Assembly (NCBI GenBank): GCA_947454155.1 | Contig: CANGIT010000003.1 | Coordinates: 124,001 to 188,000, forward strand | Reading direction: 5' to 3' | DNA length: 64,000 bases | Source of the DNA: Chitinophagaceae bacterium | GTDB lineage: Bacteria; Bacteroidota; Bacteroidia; Chitinophagales; Chitinophagaceae | Part shown: piece by piece, positions 60,084 through 64,000 of the stretch | Position numbering within the stretch: position 1 is the stretch's first letter | Layout of the letters: each line of letters starts with the position of its first letter | The notes under the pieces: model-generated | Told to the model about the DNA's origin: nothing | Database searches by the model: none | The model's input: only the letters and a program-made list of their open reading frames with translations | Made by a program: the position numbers and the translations under genes

Positions 60084-60183
60084 GGCAATTAGTTTTTGAA
60101 GTGGAAAAAATTTAGGATAAAAAATCCCGATTCATTTTTTGGATGTACGCATTGATAATATTCCACACAAAGTGCCGAATAAT

Positions 60184-60191
60184 TATCTTTG
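60184..60191 (+). promoter_or_regulatory. Candidate -7 element upstream of the phosphatase-hisS pair
   Basis: TATCTTTG, an exact TAnnTTTG match, about 110 bp before the chosen phosphatase ATG (60302). No -33 box at the proper distance. It would give an unusually long leader for this genome. Confidence 0.4.
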
Positions 60192-60301
60192 CGCAACTTA
60201 ACTTGTTGCACTTGAAGTCGCTGAAGACGTTATGACGAAACAATTCTGGGGTGGTTCGATCAATGAGTTATGAATTTGGCCTACAACTTAAAAATGCAAT
60301 C

Positions 60302-60766
60302 ATGAAAATCCTGATGGTTTGTTTGGGTAATATATGCAGAAGTCCAATCGCCGAAGGCGTATTGCAACACAAAGCTGATAAAGCCGGACGTAACTGGTTG
60401 GTAGATAGCGCCGGGACATTCGATTTTCATGCCGGCGAGTCTCCTCATCATCTTAGTATTAAAGTTGCTCTTGAAAATGGTGTTGATATACGTCATCAAA
60501 AAGCCAGGCCATTCAAGGCGAACGATTTTGATGATTTCGACATCATTTATGCCATGGCTGACGACGTGATGCAAGGCATAAAAAAAATAGCCGGGGATAA
60601 ATTCACCCCCAAAAAAGCGATGCTCTTTCTTGATGAACTAAACCCAGGAAAGGGGGAAGACCTAAAAGACCCTTACTACGGGCCGGAAAAGGGGTTTCAT
60701 GAAGTTTACGAACTCATCAACAGCACCTGCGATGTGATTATTGAAAAATACCAATCCATCCCTTAA
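60302..60766 (+). CDS. Low molecular weight protein-tyrosine phosphatase
   Basis: A 154-residue LMW-PTP. The catalytic loop VCLGNICRSPIAEG (about residues 6-19) provides C-x5-R-S, and the general-acid aspartate is in DPYYGPEKGFHEVYEL (about 125-140). Members dephosphorylate tyrosine kinases of the polysaccharide pathway or small phosphorylated compounds. The ATG at 60302 gives the family start; the open frame extends 17 codons upstream without similarity. hisS follows after 9 bp. Confidence 0.93.
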   Translation: MKILMVCLGNICRSPIAEGVLQHKADKAGRNWLVDSAGTFDFHAGESPHHLSIKVALENGVDIRHQKARPFKANDFDDFDIIYAMADDVMQGIKKIAGDKFTPKKAMLFLDELNPGKGEDLKDPYYGPEKGFHEVYELINSTCDVIIEKYQSIP

Positions 60767-60775
60767 AACAACACA

Positions 60776-62137
60776 ATGTCAAAACCAAGCATACCACAAG
60801 GTACCAGAGATTTTTCGGCTGAAACGGTCAGAAAACGCAACTATATTTTCAATACCATCCGAAATACATTTGAGCTTTTCGGGTTTGAACCGTTGGAAAC
60901 CCCTGCGATGGAAAACCTGGAAACTTTGATGGGCAAATATGGCGAAGAAGGCGACAGGCTGATTTTCAAAATTCTCAACAATGGACTTGGCGACCCCAAG
61001 AATGCAGAAAAAGCAAAAGAAGGTTTCGAAAAAGTGATGGAAGGAAAAAATTCCTCCCTTTTAACTGAGCGGGCACTGAAATACGACTTAACCATTCCTT
61101 TTGCCAGATATGTGGCGATGAATTTTGGCCAACTGACACTGCCGTATAAACGCTATCAAATCCAGCCTGTATGGCGGGCCGACCGTCCACAAAAAGGAAG
61201 ATACAGAGAGTTCACACAATGCGATGCCGATGTGGTAGGCAGTCCTTCATTATTGAATGAAATTGAACTGGCCGGAATTTATCATATGGTATTTACTCAA
61301 TTAAGATTGAATGACTACTCCTTAAAAATCAACAATAGAAAGATACTTGCCGGGCTGGCGCAAATTTGCGGAGGTGCCGAAAAGCTCACCGACATTACAA
61401 TCGCCATCGATAAGCTGGATAAAATTGGCATCGATAAAGTAAAACAAGAATTAGAACAACGTGGATTGACCGCTCAACAAATAGACACCATTGCATCTTA
61501 TTTGTTTGTAACCGGCAGCAATCAGGAAAAGCTTGAAAAAATGTCGATCATGCTTGCTAAAGATAGCATCGCGCAGGAGGGCATTCAAGAATTGACTACC
61601 ATCATCGAACAGACTCCGGGAATAAACATTGAAGTGGATTTTACGCTGGCCAGAGGATTAAATTATTACACGGGTGCAATTTTTGAAGTAAAAGCTCCCG
61701 ATGCAGTGAAGATGGGAAGCATTGGCGGCGGAGGCAGATATGATGACCTCACCGGTTTGTTTGGTGTAAGCGGCATTGCCGGAGTGGGCATCAGCTTTGG
61801 AGTAGACAGAATTTATGATGTATTGGAGGAGCTCTCTTTGTTCCCGGCTGATTTACAAACCAGCACCAAGGCACTGTTTTTTAACCTGGGGCAAAAAGAA
61901 AACCAATTTGCTTATCCCATCATGATGAGCCTCCGAACCCAAGGAATTTCTTGCGAGCTTTACCATGAAAGCGCCAAGCTCGACAAACAATTTAAATATG
62001 CCGAAAAAAAGAAGATTGGTTATGCTGTGATCATCGGCAGTAATGAAATGGATTCAGGTCAAGCGGTGGTTAAAAACCTTTCCAACGGAATGCAGCAAAC
62101 TGTTGCTATCCAACAGCTTTATGAAGCACTAAGCTAA
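60776..62137 (+). CDS. hisS: Histidine-tRNA ligase
   Basis: A 453-residue class II aminoacyl-tRNA synthetase. Motif 1 and the start (IPQGTRDFSAETVRKRNYIF), motif 2 (YQIQPVWRADRPQKGRYREF, about residues 127-146), the histidine-specific LARGLNYYTGAIFEV (about 289-303) and motif 3 (GVSGIAGVGISFGVDRIYDV, about 326-345) are all visible. The C-terminal anticodon-binding domain starts near 365. Its stop abuts that of the convergent thiolase gene. Confidence 0.97.
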   Translation: MSKPSIPQGTRDFSAETVRKRNYIFNTIRNTFELFGFEPLETPAMENLETLMGKYGEEGDRLIFKILNNGLGDPKNAEKAKEGFEKVMEGKNSSLLTERALKYDLTIPFARYVAMNFGQLTLPYKRYQIQPVWRADRPQKGRYREFTQCDADVVGSPSLLNEIELAGIYHMVFTQLRLNDYSLKINNRKILAGLAQICGGAEKLTDITIAIDKLDKIGIDKVKQELEQRGLTAQQIDTIASYLFVTGSNQEKLEKMSIMLAKDSIAQEGIQELTTIIEQTPGINIEVDFTLARGLNYYTGAIFEVKAPDAVKMGSIGGGGRYDDLTGLFGVSGIAGVGISFGVDRIYDVLEELSLFPADLQTSTKALFFNLGQKENQFAYPIMMSLRTQGISCELYHESAKLDKQFKYAEKKKIGYAVIIGSNEMDSGQAVVKNLSNGMQQTVAIQQLYEALS

Positions 62138-63331
62138 TCAAATGGCTTCATAAATGATGGCTGCTCCCTGACCAACACCCACACACATGGTGGCCAATCC
62201 CAGCTTGCTTTTTCTTCTTTTCATTTCATGAAGTAAGGTAGCCGAAATTCTTACGCCGCTGCAACCCAACGGATGCCCCAACGCGATTGCACCTCCATTT
62301 ACATTCACCCTTTCAAGATCGAGACCTAATTCATGGATGCAGGCAATGCTTTGAGAAGCAAAAGCTTCATTCAATTCAATAAGATCCAAAGAAGCAATTT
62401 CGATTCCGGCTCTTTTAATGGCTTTGGCTGTGGCGGGCACAGGGCCGATGCCCATCACTGCAGGCTCCACCCCTGCTACGGCCATAGAGCGAATGATGGC
62501 CATTGGTTTTAAAGCGAATTTTTTTACGGCTGCCTCATTGGCCAACAGCATGGCAGATGCGCCATCATTGATTCCGCTGCTGTTTCCTGCTGTTACCGTG
62601 CCATCTTTGATAAATGCAGGCTTCAGTTTTGACAATTGATCCAGTGTTGACAACCGTGGATGTTCGTCGGTGTCGAATACAAAATTTTCCTTGCCCAATT
62701 GCACTTGTACAGGTACAATCTCATCTGTAAATCTTCCGGCCTGATGGGCTTTCGCATATTTCTGTTGGCTAAACATGGCAAATTCATCCTGTGCCATGCG
62801 ACTGATGTTCCATTGTTTGGCCACATTCTCCGCTGTTTCTCCCATTGAATAAGGGAAGTACAATTCTGATAACTTCTTGTTGATGAATCTCCAGCCCATT
62901 GTTGTATCAAAAATCTGGGCGTTTCTGTCAAATGCAGAGGTAGCCTTGGGCATCACAAAAGGTGCACGGCTCATGCTTTCAACGCCACAGGCAATCATCA
63001 CTGATGCATCACCGCAGGCGATAGTCCTGGCACTATCCATAATGGCTTGCAGTCCGCTGGCGCAAAGGCGATTAACCGTATTGCCGGCCACTGTAGTAGG
63101 TAACCCGGCCAGCAAAGCGGCCATGCGAGCCACATTGCGGTTATCCTCTCCACTTTGATTGGCGGCTCCGGCAATGACATCTTCAATCACATTCACATCA
63201 AGATTGGAATTTCGGGCAAGTAACGCTTTGATGGTGTTGGCCAGCAGATCATCTGGTCTGATGCCAGACAAGGCGCCTCCATATTTACCAATTGCCGTTC
63301 TTACAGCATCAATTACATAAACTGTTTCCAT
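62138..63331 (-). CDS. Thiolase family acetyl-CoA acyltransferase
   Basis: A 397-residue thiolase that makes or cleaves beta-ketoacyl-CoA. The nucleophilic cysteine lies in RLCASGLQAIMDSA (about residue 89); the active-site histidine is in GGAIALGHPLGCSGVR (about 345-360), the second cysteine in MCVGVGQGAAII near the C-terminus. GNSSGINDGASAML is the typical central loop. Sequence detail is close to PcaF/FadA-type degradative thiolases, but biosynthetic use cannot be excluded. Monocistronic here. Confidence 0.93.
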   Translation of the reverse strand: METVYVIDAVRTAIGKYGGALSGIRPDDLLANTIKALLARNSNLDVNVIEDVIAGAANQSGEDNRNVARMAALLAGLPTTVAGNTVNRLCASGLQAIMDSARTIACGDASVMIACGVESMSRAPFVMPKATSAFDRNAQIFDTTMGWRFINKKLSELYFPYSMGETAENVAKQWNISRMAQDEFAMFSQQKYAKAHQAGRFTDEIVPVQVQLGKENFVFDTDEHPRLSTLDQLSKLKPAFIKDGTVTAGNSSGINDGASAMLLANEAAVKKFALKPMAIIRSMAVAGVEPAVMGIGPVPATAKAIKRAGIEIASLDLIELNEAFASQSIACIHELGLDLERVNVNGGAIALGHPLGCSGVRISATLLHEMKRRKSKLGLATMCVGVGQGAAIIYEAI

Positions 63332-63424
63332 AAAAATGATTTGAATAAGTTTGGACAGTATACAAATATAATCGCTTTCGTGGAGTTGATTGAAATGTTG
63401 ACGCTTTAAACCTCATTGTATGAT

Positions 63425-63432
63425 TATCTTTG
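63425..63432 (+). promoter_or_regulatory. Candidate -7 element of rlmN
   Basis: TATCTTTG, exact TAnnTTTG, ends 4 nt before the rlmN ATG. A TTG occurs 24 nt upstream (63398), somewhat far for a -33 box. Implies a leaderless or near-leaderless transcript. Confidence 0.5.
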
Positions 63433-63436
63433 CCCT

Positions 63437-64000
63437 ATGCTCAGTACTAAAAATATCAAAGAATTCAGCTTGCCCGAATTGAAAGCGTATTTTGAATCCA
63501 TTGGCGATAAGAAATTCCGTGCCATGCAAACCTATGAATGGCTTTGGAAAAAAAATGCCAGGAGCTTCGACGACATGAGCAATCTTCCACTGGAACTCAG
63601 AAAAAAGCTGAATGAAGATTTCCCCCTTCAAAGCATCCAGATAGATGCTACACAATACAGCAATGACGGCACGGTAAAATCCAGATTCAAAACACATGAT
63701 GGCCATCTGATTGAAGGTGTGCTGATTCCAACCGAAAACAGAAACACGGCCTGTGTATCCTCTCAAATCGGCTGTAGTTTGACCTGTAAGTTTTGTGCTA
63801 CCGGAAAAATGGAGCGCAAACGTAATCTCGGCTTTGATGAAATTTACGACCAAGTGGCCATCCTCAATGAACAAAGTGAAAAGATATACAACAAGAAACT
63901 GAGCAACATTGTATACATGGGTATGGGAGAACCTTTGCTGAATTATAAAAACGTGCTCAAATCGATTGACCGTATCACCGCCTCCGACAGCATGAATATG
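63437..64000 (+). CDS. rlmN: 23S rRNA (adenine(2503)-C(2))-methyltransferase RlmN (N-terminal part)
   Basis: The first 188 codons of a radical-SAM methyltransferase cut by the right edge. It methylates A2503 of 23S rRNA and A37 of some tRNAs. The N-terminal helical domain (ELKAYFESIGDKKFRAMQTY) is followed by VSSQIGCSLTCKFCATGKME (about residues 112-131) with the radical-SAM C-x3-C-x2-C motif and by MGMGEPLLNYKNV. Start ATG at 63437, directly behind a -7 promoter element. Confidence 0.95.
   Translation, partial: MLSTKNIKEFSLPELKAYFESIGDKKFRAMQTYEWLWKKNARSFDDMSNLPLELRKKLNEDFPLQSIQIDATQYSNDGTVKSRFKTHDGHLIEGVLIPTENRNTACVSSQIGCSLTCKFCATGKMERKRNLGFDEIYDQVAILNEQSEKIYNKKLSNIVYMGMGEPLLNYKNVLKSIDRITASDSMNM

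Noticed and set aside
1..64000. tRNA or rRNA genes
   Set aside because: I looked for TΨC-arm-like and anticodon-arm patterns in the intergenic gaps and saw no cloverleaf; the integration target at 36261 is a protein-gene end, not a tRNA.

Overview
The window looks like chromosome from a member of the Bacteroidota, most likely the Chitinophagales/Chitinophagaceae. The evidence is a type IX secretion (T9SS) PorP/SprF protein beside a giant PKD protein with a gliding-type C-terminal domain, an ExbB-ExbD-ExbD-TonB operon, a NuoG reduced to its iron-sulfur part inside a complete nuo operon, near-absence of Shine-Dalgarno sequences, and several exact matches to the Bacteroidota -7 promoter element TAnnTTTG. 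No rRNA, tRNA, CRISPR array, transposase or integrase gene was seen.

Layout. 1-3.9 kb: T9SS-related surface proteins. 4-7.3 kb: recG, cvfB and an Smr-domain gene. 7.3-24.5 kb: a dense stress or dormancy island. It holds a baeRF-like protein, a PEBP protein, a ferritin-like DUF892 protein, a triple-BON protein, Hsp20, an alpha-glucan phosphorylase-like enzyme that lacks the PLP lysine, a PLD/cardiolipin-synthase-like protein, two tandem-domain universal stress proteins, D-lactate dehydrogenase coupled to an MlaE-F-D lipid transporter, YtxH/YqjE-type membrane proteins, dodecin and a lipoprotein. 24.5-31.7 kb: an MbnP-like protein, MsrB-MsrA, two TPR proteins and a porin. 32-37.6 kb: photolyase, a small island inserted at the 3' end of mnmE, then mnmE itself. 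37.7-42.2 kb: exbB-exbD-exbD-tonB and an FtsX/MacB-type permease. 42.3-56.2 kb: nuoA-N on the minus strand with a VOC-family gene between nuoE and nuoF. 56.3-64 kb: a TonB/PstS-like/TPR operon, a low-molecular-weight phosphatase, hisS, a thiolase and the 5' part of rlmN.

The most interesting signals are in two places. First, at 21.9-22.4 kb four tandem units of about 133 bp each carry a terminator-type hairpin whose stem shows a compensatory base-pair change in copy 4. Each unit has a -7-like element 12 nt before a conserved GGG. Copies 2-4 have a 16-bp inverted repeat centred exactly 41.5 bp upstream of that GGG. I read this as an array of four small RNAs of about 60 nt under a Crp/Fnr-type activator. 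The same TGA-N6-TCA core recurs upstream of the stress genes (10189, 10771, 12055, 18146, and a near match at 23776), which suggests one regulon joining sRNAs and stress proteins. Second, the last codons and stop of mnmE occur three times (33529, 35018, 36261). Two copies are followed by the same 66-bp arm-like sequence. They delimit two single-gene cassettes, a DUF4143 ATPase and a RhuM-Fic fusion, as expected for stacked integrations into mnmE.

Coordinates were read by eye. Promoter, sRNA and attachment-site calls are inferences, and family names come from motif recognition without database searches.
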